The position numbers and the translations under genes were made by a program. A model generated the notes under the pieces. The model saw only the letters and a list, made by a program, of their open reading frames with translations, searched no databases and was not told where the DNA came from. 64,000 bases of DNA from Microdochium bolleyi (taxonomy: Eukaryota; Ascomycota; Sordariomycetes; Xylariales; Microdochiaceae): contig KQ964276.1 of assembly GCA_001566295.1 (NCBI GenBank), positions 57,024 through 121,023 of the forward strand. Direction: 5' to 3'. Below are positions 53,046 to 63,315 of the stretch, piece by piece. Numbering within the stretch: the first letter of the stretch is position 1; the number at the start of each line of letters is the position of its first letter.

Positions 53046-54845
53046 ATGCGGCTGTTCAACAAGTCCTTCTCCCTGTCGGCGACCGGCGCCCAGGAGATCA
53101 AGGGCAAGAAGCTTACCCTCGACAATGACGACCTGCGGCCTCTCAAGCTCGCCGACCGCACGTGGACGTACTGGACCTACTTCACCTTCTGGTTCAGTGC
53201 AGTCGCCACTGTGACCAACTGGTACGCCGCGTCAGCCGCCCAGGCTCTCGGGCTCAGCATGTGGGAGTCGGTCGCCTGTGCTACAGGGGGCCAGGTCCTC
53301 ATCTCCATCATCATGGCACTCAATGGCCGACCCGGTGCGACTTACCACGTCGGATTCCCCGTCGTCTGCCGCACAGCGTTCGGGGTCTACGGGGCCTGGT
53401 GGCCGACCTTCAACCGCGCCATCTCAGCTGTTGTCTGGAACGGCGTCAACCTCGTGCAGGGAGGACAATGCATCTACGTAATGCTGCACGCCCTCACCCC
53501 CAAGATTGCCGAGATTCCCAACACGATGGGCCCCGGCTCCTCCCTGACTTCCGCCGGTATGATTGGGTTTGCCGTCTTCTGGCTCATCACCTGTGGCTTC
53601 CTCGTCATCCCCGTGCCCAAGATGCGCATCCTCGTGTACATCAAGCTTGGCGTCTTTGCTGTCTCGGCCGTTGCCATGGTGGCCTGGACCGCGACCAAAG
53701 CTGGTGGCCTGGGCGCCGTCATCTCACAGCCCGGCACTGCCACGGGATCGACACGCACCTGGCTCATCATCCAGTTCTTCCTGCTTGGCGCGTCAAACTG
53801 CGCGACCTTTGCCGCCAACGCGGCCGACTTCCAGCGGTATGCGCAGAAGAAGAACGACGTGCTGCTCGGCAACCTCTTCGGTTTCCCCGTGAGCAACCTC
53901 ATCGTGGCCATCGCGGGCAATCTCGTCTGTGCGTCCAGCCAGGTCATTTTTGGCAAGCTCGTCTGGAACCCCATCACGCTACTCGACATGCTGCAGAGCA
54001 CCGACTACAGCGCTGGCAACCGCGCGGGCTGCTTCTTCCTGGCCGCCATGTTCGCGTACAGCTGCATCTTCAGCACCATCTTCGAGAACTCCCTGCCCGC
54101 GGGCAATGACATTGCGGCGCTGTTTCCAAAATATGTCACCGTCCGCAGGGGTTTCTTCATCTGCGCGGTGCTGTCGTATGCCATCTGTCCATGGTATCTC
54201 CTGGTAAGCTGACCCTCTAATACTTCTTTTCCCCTTTGCATTGTCCTCTTACTACTCACTCGGTATTCGAATTCACTTGCTCACACGTCTTCTTCCCTGG
54301 CATTGCAGGGCTCTGCTCGCGTCTTCGTCTCGTTCCTCGCCTCGTACCAGATTTTCCTCGCGACCATCACTGGCATCCTGCTCGTCAACTACTACCTCAT
54401 CGCGCGCGGCGTCATTGCCATCCCCGACGCTTTCACCCCGTCCCCGGAGGGCAAGTACTACTTCACCCACGGTTGGAACGTTCGCGCGTACATCGCGTAC
54501 GTGGTCGGCATCGCGCCCAACTTCTACGGGTTCCTGAACAACATGGGCGTCGCGGCCCCGATCTCGGTCACGCGGTTCTACTACTTTGCGTACTGGGTCG
54601 GTTTGTTCCTATCGGGCGGCGTGTTCTGGGTGCTCTGCAAGGTGTGGCCCGTGCCGGTCATGGAGGAGAGGTGGAAGGAGCCGATGGACTATGTGCGGGA
54701 GGAGGAGCGGGCGGAGAATCAGATCAGTGGCGCGGAGGGTGTTTCTGAGGCTGTCTATGGGGAGGGGCGGGATTCGACGAAGAAAGGCGGATTGTCGAAT
54801 GAGAAGAGCTTGGGCAGTGGCAGTGCACACTCGGTCTCCGTGTAA
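53046..54845 (+). CDS. NCS1 nucleobase permease (uracil/allantoin/cytosine-purine type)
   Basis: Two exons, 53046-54203 and 54309-54845 (105-bp intron, GTAAGC donor, TTGCAG acceptor), give 564 aa with about 12 helices. The N-terminal cytoplasmic segment (LTLDNDDLRPLKLADRTWTYWTYFTFWFS) and the following helices are those of Fur-like NCS1 carriers. Further family stretches are GATYHVGFPVVCRTAFGVYGA (substrate region of helices 2-3), WPTFNRAISAVVWNGVNLVQGG, FLLGASNCATFAANAADFQRYA and FPVSNLIVAIAGNLV. The C-terminal tail (about 500-564) is charged and Lys-containing, as in permeases turned over by ubiquitination. It imports uracil, purines, allantoin or a vitamin precursor with protons. The likely partner is the divergent 2OG oxygenase. 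Confidence 0.92.
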
Positions 54846-54976
54846 ATGTGCTGCAAGCCGCTTTGGTTGTTATCAGTGAAAGCAATAGCTACGCTGGAAT
54901 CTATTTTCGGAATCTGAAGCAAACGTGATGACTTATATGAGTATACGGCAGTGAAAGGTTTCATCCAGTGTCATAT

Positions 54977-57459
54977 TTACACGATCTCGCACAGCACGCT
55001 TCCCTCTCCAACCGCCTCGCCCCCTTTTCTGCTCGTCTTGAACGTCCCCGCCACCGATGCATTGATACTGACCTCCATCTTCATACTCTCAATCACCATC
55101 ACCGTGTCCCCGACTGCCACCTCGTCCCCGTCCTTCTTGCTCACCGACAGGATCTTGCAGGGCATGGGCGCCTTGACTACGCGCTCTGCAGGTCCCGCCG
55201 CGGCTTGCTCCACGGTCTTGCGGTAGTCCTGCATGTGCGTGAGCAGGTTGGATGTCTGGAAGCGAACCTGTGCGCCGAGGAGGGGCAGGTGGGTGTAGAC
55301 GGTCACTGGGATGTCGTTCTGAAGAGGCTGTCGTGAGGAAGAGGAGGACATGTCCGCCACGCACTCGGCGCGCACGATGGTGCCGTCCACGGAGAGCGTG
55401 AGAGATGCGGCTGATGTGCGGTATTGGCTGGTAGGTAGCGGCTGGTAGTCGAGGACGCTGACTTTCGTGGAAGCGAAGTCGCATGTCTGAGCGGCCTGGC
55501 CGCGTACGAGGTTGCTGATCTGATTATATCGTGCTGCTGTCGCTGCCGCCGCGGTCTTCCCCGGCCTGCCGTCTGCGCCAGACACAAGTGCCGCACCATC
55601 ATCCTGGGGTAATGATGCAAGTGTATACTCCAGGTTAGACGAAGATGCTTGTGTGCTGGCCGCGGAGTTGTGTGCGCAGAGTTTGAGCTCCTTTGGTGCC
55701 TTTTCCTCCGAGCTTGGCCAGTCGAGCGTGGTGATGACCTCGCTGTCCGCGCTGACCGGGTCAAAGCGCTGGTTGCGGAAATTGCGGCGGATCGATTTGA
55801 ATCCGTGCGCCCGGGAGGCGGCACTGGAATCTCTCAACTTATGCAAAAAGACGCTGGGTAATATGCTGGCAACTTTGTGAAGATTCTGTGCTGCCGGATC
55901 TGTTGGACCCTGGAGTAACGCGGGTAGCCGCTGCGGAATGAACGAGGTGGTGTACTTGGGATCCCGGAAGGCATCTTGCAGAAGGCAGTTTCTCATAAAA
56001 AACTGGTTTGTTTTAACACCTAGGCAGACCGTGTTGAGCAGGACATCAGCCATCTTCTTGATCGCGAGCTCGCGTGTTGGCTCCCACACGACGAGCTTGG
56101 CGATCATCGAGTCGAAGTGAATGGTCACCGAGGAGCCTGACCGGACGGAGGTCTCGTAGCGCACATCCCGACCAGGACCGAGCCGGCCCTTTCCCGTCTG
56201 CCACAGCATGATGGTGCCGTTCTCGGGAAAGAAGTTCCGCTGCGGGTCCTCAGCGCAGAGTCGGCACTCGATGGCATGGCCTATCTGCTTGACCTCGGCC
56301 AGCTCTGGCAGGTGTCGAAGGTTGCCACCCGCCGCGGCGTAGAGCTGCAGTGAGACGAGGTCTACACCTGTGACCTCCTCGGTGATCGGGTGCTCGACTT
56401 GTAGTCTGGCGTTGACCTCGAGGAAGTAGAAGGTGCCCTGGTCGACATCGACGACAAACTCGACGGTGCCCGCGTTCTGGTACCCGATGAGCATGGCGAT
56501 GCTCACAGCGCAATCACTCATCTTCTTGCGGAGCTCCGGGGTCAAGAACGAGCAGGGGCTCTCCTCGATAACCTTCTGGTGGCGCCGCTGGACGGAGCAC
56601 TCGCGCTCAAAGAAGCTGACGACATTGCCGTGGGAGTCGCCCATGATCTGAATCTCGACGTGCTTGCTCTTCTCAATGTACTTCTCCAGGATGCAGTCGC
56701 TAGACCCGAAGAATCGCTGTGCCTCAGACTGCGCCCGCTCCAGCTCGCTCTTGATCTGCGACTTGTCCCTGATAACGCGCATCCCCTTGCCACCACCGCC
56801 CGCTGAGGCTTTCAGCATCACCGGCAAACCGATCTGCACAGCGGCCTCCTCGAGCTCTTCAGACTGCTGGCTGGAGCCCATAAAGCCCGGGATCAGAGGC
56901 ACCTCGGGCGCGTGCTCCTTGAGGAAGGCCTTGGAGCTACGCTTGTCGCCCAGCGTGTCCATTGCGCCGGCAGTCGGGCCGATGAAGATGAGCCGGGCAT
57001 CACGGACCTTGGTCGCGAAGTTGCCGTTCTCGCTGAGATAGCCATAGCCTGGGTGAACGGCATCGGCTTGCGTGCTCAGGGCAGTCTTGATGAGGTATTC
57101 GATGTCGAGAAAAGGGTTAAGGGCAAGCTCGAGGATGCTGCCTGCGAAGACAGCCTCGTCGGCGAGCTGGACGTAGCGGGAATCCTCATCTCTGAAAGCA
57201 AGGCTGATGTCAGCATGATGGCTGAGAACAGTGCAGGTGGGTAATGCGAGACTCACTCCTTGACGTAGATCGCTACAGTCCGGATGCCGACTTTCCGACA
57301 GGTATCAATGATGCGACAGGCGATCTCCCCGCGGTTTGCAATGAGAACGGTGCGGATGATGGGAGCGCCGTTATGGGTGTTGTAGACGGTGGGCGCCACA
57401 AAGAGTGGCGGCCTGCTGACTGGCCGTGAGAATATGGGCTGTTGCTTGAGGACCGCCAT
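54977..57459 (-). CDS. Acyl-CoA carboxylase biotin-carboxylase/biotin-carrier subunit (3-methylcrotonyl-CoA carboxylase alpha-like)
   Basis: Two exons, complement of 57257-57459 and 54977-57191 (65-bp intron, GTGAGT donor, TTTCAG acceptor), give 805 aa. Biotin carboxylase occupies about residues 37-480: RTVLIANRGEIACRI, HPGYGYLSENGNFA, KASAGGGGKGMRV (ATP-grasp loop), EVNARLQVEHPITEEVTG (catalytic region). A poorly conserved linker follows, then a biotinyl domain with MVIESMKMEV, whose Lys772 should carry biotin. The N-terminus (MAVLKQQPIFSRPVSRPPLF) is basic and lacks acids, like a mitochondrial presequence. It supplies carboxybiotin to the carboxyltransferase encoded at 58369-60295. The leucine pathway is one possibility. 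Next to an acyl-CoA ligase, a specialised substrate is equally likely. Confidence 0.9.
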
Positions 57460-58368
57460 GTTGTGTTGCGTTCACCCTATGAATGCGTCCGTGTGGTGTG
57501 GTGCAGGTCGGTGGTGAAGCAGTGCCTTGCTGAAGCAGAGCTCGCGATCTTGACAATATGTTTTAGCAGTCCATGCACACAGCACATACAGACTGGTCCG
57601 GAAGCTCGCCTCAACTGTCCCCGCGTTGCGAGTGACGTGCCGGAGCTCATCTCCCTTCGGACCGGCTGCGGAGAAGCTTGGCGGCGTGCGGAGGCCGGTG
57701 GAGCCTGGACAGACCTGGAACGACCGGTCCGGGCCCGGACCGAGAGATGCAGCGACTGTCTCCCAGCAGTCCGGACTCTGGACACACTTGTTCCCCTTGC
57801 TACCCCGCACGCGGCTTGACGGTAAGTCCGGGGCTCCCTTCGCGGTCCCACGGGCGGATGGGTTCTCCGCGTGGGGACTTTTGGGGCTGGCTTTCGAGAA
57901 TCTCGGGCTTTGTATCCGATGCGTGTCTCGAGTGTTTGGTGTCAATGCTCCAGGAGGCACAAGACTGCTACCGCGGCGTTGGCCCGCCACTGCCAATGGG
58001 GAACTATCCCCTCTCTACGAGAAGCGTTAACATGGTGTCGCAACGACTGCAATTTATCACAAAGTGAGCGATTGGCCTGACGGCATTGTTCGTATTATCG
58101 GCGGGCAGAAGTGATCGTTCATCGTCGAATTTGTGCTGTGCGGTTATGCTGGCAATACACTTTCTCGTCCGAATGTTTTGCTTCACACTAACTTATGTCG
58201 AAAGATTGTGGTCTTTTTATTGTTCGTGTAACAGATTGAACATTTCGCTGCCTTACATGAACACGATGGCGATAACTTTCAGAATGCGGTGCAACGTGAA
58301 AGAAAATCAAATGCTGAACCAGTTCACATGCCAATGTCACCGACTTCAACACATATTCGTAAAAAGAA
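57460..58368. promoter_or_regulatory. Promoter of the biotin subunit with CGG-type palindromes
   Basis: Contains an 18-bp perfect palindrome at 57725-57742, a 10-bp palindrome AGTCCGGACT at 57768-57777 and CGGACCGG at 57658-57665. The stretch 58,030-58,368 is AT-richer 3' flank of the carboxyltransferase gene. Confidence 0.55.
57725..57742. promoter_or_regulatory. 18-bp perfect palindrome CGGTCCGGGCCCGGACCG
   Basis: Reads identically on both strands and contains CGGTCC/GGACCG arms around GGGCCC. It lies about 266-283 bp upstream of the biotin-subunit ATG. CGG-based palindromes are typical targets of Zn2Cys6 dimers. Confidence 0.65.
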
Positions 58369-60295
58369 TCAAATGCGGGCCAGTACCCTCGAGTTGTCCG
58401 GTGAGCCGGACTCCCCGTACGCCACGGCCTCGAGACACATTCCCAGCACATCCCGCGTATCTCTCGGATCGATAATCCCGTCATCAATCAACATGCTGCT
58501 CGTCGAGTAGCACTCGGCGTCCCTCGCCACCGCCTTCCTGAACTCGTCCGTCGACTTGGCCATCTCCGTCTCCGACACCTTCTCACCCCTGGCCTCCACC
58601 TTGGCCGTCTGGATCTGCTGCATCACACCCGCAAGCTGGTCTGGCCCCATCACACTGCACCGCCCCGTCGGCCACGTAAAGATGAACCGCGGCTTGTAGG
58701 CACGGCCGCACATGGCATAGTTGCCGGCCCCGTAGGAGGCACCCATGATGATTGAAATGTGCGGCACCGTGGAGGTGGACACCGCCGAGACGAGCTGCGC
58801 GCCGGCCTTGATGATGCCAGCGTGTTCGGCCTTGGTACCGACCATGAAGCCTGTGACGTTGTGAAGGAAGATGACGGGTGTCCTCTCCTGGTTGCACTTC
58901 CGGATGAAGTGTGCAGTCTTGAGAGCCTCGGCGGGGTTGATGACGGAGAATTGGTTGGCGATGATACCGACGGGGAAACCTGTACAATGTAACAATGTTA
59001 GTCAACAACAATGTAGTTGTCTGGAGCCTTGGTCAGGTGGTTGAGAAAATCTTCAAGAGCGTACCAAGGATGTGTGCCTCTGCAGTCAACATGCTCGAGC
59101 CATACAGCGGCTTGAACATGAGCAGCCTCGAATCGTCAACAAGTCGTAGGACCACCTCCTTCATGTCGAAAGGCTTGCGGATGTCCGGGTTGACCAGGCT
59201 GAGGATATCTTCGATGGGATAGCGTGGAGGCAGCGGCGCCAGCATGCGTGGCGAGGAGAAGACGCGCGGGACTGTGATGTTGAGCGAGGCAACCCACTCT
59301 CTGGCCATGCGAATGGCGTCGAACCTTATGGATTCCCTAGTTAGTCGGCATGCTCTCTGGATAATCCGACGTGGATGTGCAGATTCAGAACTTACTCATC
59401 TGCAGCCATCTGATCAGCCAGTCCAGTAACCGTGGCGTGTACCTCGGCGCCTCCCAGCTCCTCTGCAGCAACGACCTCGCCGGTGGCCATCTTGACGAGC
59501 GGCGGCCCACCCAGGAACGCCTGAGCCTGATCTTTTACGAAGATGGTGTAGTCTGAGAGGGCCGGGTGATATGCACCTCCCGCGGTCGACGAGCCAAAGA
59601 CGATGGCGCAGGAAGGCTTGCCGTGCTGTGACCGTATCGCGAGGTCCCGGAAGAGCTGACCGCCCCTGTGAAAGACGCGGAACTGCTGGGGGAGGAAGAC
59701 GCCAGCAGACTGGACAAGTGAGATGAGCGGGAGGTCGTTCTCGAACGCGACCTCCATGATTCGGTTGACCTTGACCACTGTCATCTCGTTCCAGGCGCCG
59801 CCGCTCTGGGTGGGGATGTGGCCCATCAGTACACATGGGCGTCCGCTGTCGTCCGAAATAGTCAGTCTCGTAGTCTTCATGCTGTCATTGTCTGAGAGTC
59901 AAGGCAGGTGACTCACGCGACATTGCCGATGCCTGCGATGATGTTGGCATTTGGTGTGGAGTCCTTGTTGCGAAAACCAGCGAAGGATCCGAGCTCGAGG
60001 AACGGGCTGCCATGATCGAGCAACAGAGATACACGGTCCCTGGCTGCGGTGATGAAAACAATCAGCCTTGTGACGAAGGAGGGAGCGACCTCGCCTGTAT
60101 GCTTTACTCACGCAGCAATTGTCCCCGCGTCTGATGTCGTTTTGTGGATGATGCATCGCCCTCGGCAGACACAGATTTGAGAGCCGCCTCGAACTGCTCC
60201 AGGACTGGCGTCCAGCGCTCTGTGTTTGAGGCTAGCAGCTGGTCCTGCAGGTTTGCCTTGGAGGGCTGCACCGGGAAGTGTGATTCTGAAGACAT
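58369..60295 (-). CDS. Acyl-CoA carboxylase carboxyltransferase subunit (methylcrotonyl/propionyl-CoA carboxylase beta-like)
   Basis: Five exons on the complement: 60112-60295, 59917-60043, 59396-59845, 59065-59324, 58369-58979, giving 543 aa. All joins have GT/AG ends and phases agree. The first half carries RGQLLPRDRVSLLLDHGSPFLELGSFAG, FGSSTAGGAYHPALSDYTIFV (acyl-CoA oxyanion region) and FLGGPPLVKMATGEVVAAEELGGAEVH. The second half has GFPVGIIANQ, FLHNVTGFMVGTKAEHAGIIK (carboxybiotin side) and MGASYGAGNYAMCGRAY. It transfers the carboxyl group from biotin to an acyl-CoA. The N-terminus (MSSESHFPVQPSKA) has no mitochondrial presequence, and the C-terminus ends SRVLARI, at best a marginal peroxisomal signal. 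It is divergent from the acyl-CoA ligase. Confidence 0.9.
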
Positions 60296-60754
60296 GGTTG
60301 CAGTAGCTGAACACTGGGCTTGTGGGGTTGAGCTGTGTGTGGGTAGTATGTCTAGGCTGGTCGCAGCGTATGTGCAATTATTACCCCAGATTCATCAATG
60401 CAAGCTGCGACGTAATTTGCCAACTTCTCGGCTGGAGCAATCCCGAGAACAGGAAAGAGTCCAAGGGGGCTCCCGATGGCACATGCGGAGATACGGACCG
60501 CTGCGGACCGGGTGTCCGGAGCCGACTCCACACTTGTCCGGAGCAGTGCGAGCCGCCACGAAACGGTCCAGATGCGGAGTTTGGACACGGCTGGTTGTCT
60601 GTGGGCCGATCCGGTATGGCTGGGGGATGGCTAGGTCGCAGGTCGTCGTTGCAGGCCAAGTACACACCATCGCGATTTCCATCTCGTCTTAGAGCTTCAT
60701 CACCAACCATTGACCGTGCCATTCTGACCGTGCACAGTAAAGCTACAAACCAGC
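60296..60754. promoter_or_regulatory. Divergent promoter of carboxyltransferase and acyl-CoA ligase with repeated CGGACCG
   Basis: CGGACCG at 60494-60500 and 60504-60510 (direct, 10 bp apart), inverted CGGTCC at 60564-60569, and TCCGGA at 60515-60520 and 60537-60542. The same words occur in the promoter of the biotin subunit. Confidence 0.6.
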
Positions 60755-62776
60755 ATGTCTCGCCACAGCACATTGAGCCTTATTCACGGCCCAAAAGAGC
60801 CATCACTCTGGAGAAAGTCATTTGGTGACTTGATCAGAGAGCAGGCAGCCCGCTACCGGCACCGTCCTGCTCTGGTCATCCCGTGGCAGTCCACAAGGTC
60901 AACTTACGGCGACCTCGAGCACTCGAGTGCGTGTGTGTCGAAGGCCTTGCTCGCAAGCGGCGTTGTCCATGGCGACCACATCGGCATCATGGCGGGCAAC
61001 CGCTTCGAGTACATCGATGTTGTCCTTGGTGCTGGGCGGATCGGGTGCCCTGTCGTGGTGCTGAACAACACGTACACCCCAGATGAGCTGCTGAGCGCTG
61101 TGACACGGAGTGGTGAGTTTTATTGATGCCGTCTTCTGGGTTCTACTCCAACTCAACCTAAATAATCTCATGAAGCGGCGGCTAACTTCTCACAGCCTGC
61201 AAGGTTGTCTTCATGGCGGCGGCTGTAGGCCCTGCGAATCTCCTGAACCATATCAACATTCTTCGATCCAAGGCCGCATCAGTCACCATCATCACATTGG
61301 ACCATCCCAAGTCACTCTCTGCAGAGGGCAAACGAACGATAGACTACAAAGAGTTCCTGAAGCCAAGCGGTACCTCATATCGTGCACTGGAGCAAGCCGA
61401 GAAGAGGGTCAAGCCTGAAGATGTCATCAATCTGCAGTTCACGTCGGGTAAGCTGCGAAAAAACACGGTGCGGTGCTTCTGGGCAATACTGATCACTCTT
61501 GAAACCTCCAGGCACTACTGGGGCACCAAAAGCCGCAATGCTCACAAACATGTAAGTCACTGCCAAGTCCAGGCGGCTCCGGTCTACTGAGCTCCCACAA
61601 CTTACAAGGCGACTCACCAGAAACGTCATCAACAATGCGCGTATGGTCGGTGCCGCCCTAGAGCTCACAGAGAAGGACGTGGTGTGCTGCCCGCCGCCCC
61701 TTTTCCACTGCTTCGGCCTGGTCATGGGCTTCCTCTCATCCTTCTCCCACGGCGCGTCACTGCTGCTCCCATCAGACTCGTTCAATGCCGAGGCCGTGCT
61801 CCGTGCTGCGCACGCCGAGTCCGCCACCGTCCTGCTCGGCGTGCCAACCATGTTTCTCGCGGAGATGGAACTTGTTGCCAAGACGGGCATCAAGCCAGCT
61901 TCCCTCCGCGTGGGTCTTGCCTCGGGCTCGTCCGTCTCCAAGGCCCTCGTCGAGGACCTCCAGACCAAGCTCGGCCTGCCTGATATCCTGATCGCATACG
62001 GGATGACTGAGACCAGCCCCGTGTCGTTCATCACGCGCACGGAGGACTCGCTGGAGAAGAAGCTCAAGAGCGTTGGTCGTCCGCTGCCGCACGTGTCGGC
62101 CAAAATCATTGATGCGGATGGCAATGTCGTGCCTCGAGGGGTTAAGGGCGAAATCTGCACGAGTGGGTTCGGCCTGCAGAGGGGGTACTGGCAAAATCCA
62201 GAAAAGACAGCTGAGGCTATGAAGACTGATGCCGATGGGGTAACGTGGATGCACACGGGAGACGAAGCGTATGTCGACGAAGAAGGGTTTGCATACATCA
62301 CGGGGCGGATCAAGGATATGATTATACGAGGTGAGCATCACTTGGGAGGCTGTGCAAAAGTCTTATTTTTTTTTTTGGTTTTTTTTTCGAAGAGTCTCCG
62401 CTGACACGGTCTTCCAGGCGGCGAGAACATTTTCCCCGGCGAGATCGAGGAGAGGTTGGTCGAGCACACGGCTATCGTCGAGGCCAGCGTGGTGGGCATC
62501 AAAGATGAGAAGTACGGCGAGGTGGTGGGCAGCTTTGTGAGGCTTGACCCGCAGTGCCAGGCAAACGAGAGACCAAGTGACAACGAACTCCGTGCGTGGG
62601 TGCTGCAGAAGTTGGCGCGTCAAAAGGCGCCCAAGTACGTCTTCTGGGTTGGCGGAGACGACAGGTGCCACATCACTGAGTTCGCAAAGACGGGAAGCGG
62701 CAAGTACCAGAAACACCTGCTGCGGGACGCAGGCGACAGGATTGTTCGGCAGGCCCAGACACGGCCTAGGTTGTGA
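60755..62776 (+). CDS. Acyl-CoA synthetase/4-coumarate-CoA-ligase-like, predicted peroxisomal
   Basis: Five exons: 60755-61112, 61196-61447, 61512-61551 (40 bp), 61621-62330, 62418-62776, giving 572 aa. All joins are in phase. The AMP-binding enzyme marks are present: LQFTSGTTGAPKAAMLTN (P-loop, assembled across two splice junctions), GVPTMFLAEME, VGLASGSSVSKALVEDLQ, IAYGMTETSPVSF, MHTGDEAYVDEEGFAYITGRIKDMIIRGGENIFPGEIE and KTGSGKYQKHLLR, with the catalytic Lys near the end. It activates a carboxylic acid with ATP and CoA. The last residues, RPRL, end in a PTS1-type tripeptide. It is divergent from the carboxyltransferase gene, and the regulator follows downstream. It could supply the carboxylase with its acyl-CoA. 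Confidence 0.9.
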
Positions 62777-63315
62777 AATTGATACCTGAGAGCTACGCCT
62801 ATGGAAATACACACGAATTACAGGAGCAGTCGTGTGTCTCCTTTGTCAGATTCCCCTGTGCTCTGTCGGTTCGTTGGTCAGAAACCCTAAACCGTTCTTG
62901 GTGAACAACGGGAGACCACTGGAATCGAGCTCCATCCGTCTAGACCGCCGATAAGTTCGCATTACGTAGTGATTCGTGCTGTGGGGTCGAGCTGGAATGG
63001 TGGTCCCTGTGGGCAATTTAGCGTCCAATGTACCGGTACTCAACTCAGAGGTATGACCCCTGACAGAGGCAGCCTCGCTGGCTTGGGCTTCCCCAACCTT
63101 CAAGGCGGGCGTGTCCCCAAGGTCCCCGTCCCGGCGAGCCCTGGGCCATTTGTTCCCCGCTCTTTCACCCAGACCAGTGCCCAGCCCATGGGGGAGACGG
63201 TCAAAGGTCGAGTTGGAGAGGGCAAGGGCCACTCCACCTTTCTGTTTCCTTGTGTGCGGTCATTCTTCGCGTGCCCTCCACCCCCGCCAACAAGAGATTC
63301 TCTGCCCACGACACG
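62777..63315. other. Intergenic; promoter of the second Zn2Cys6 gene
   Basis: No gene is supported. I do not see CGGACCG here. Confidence 0.45.
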
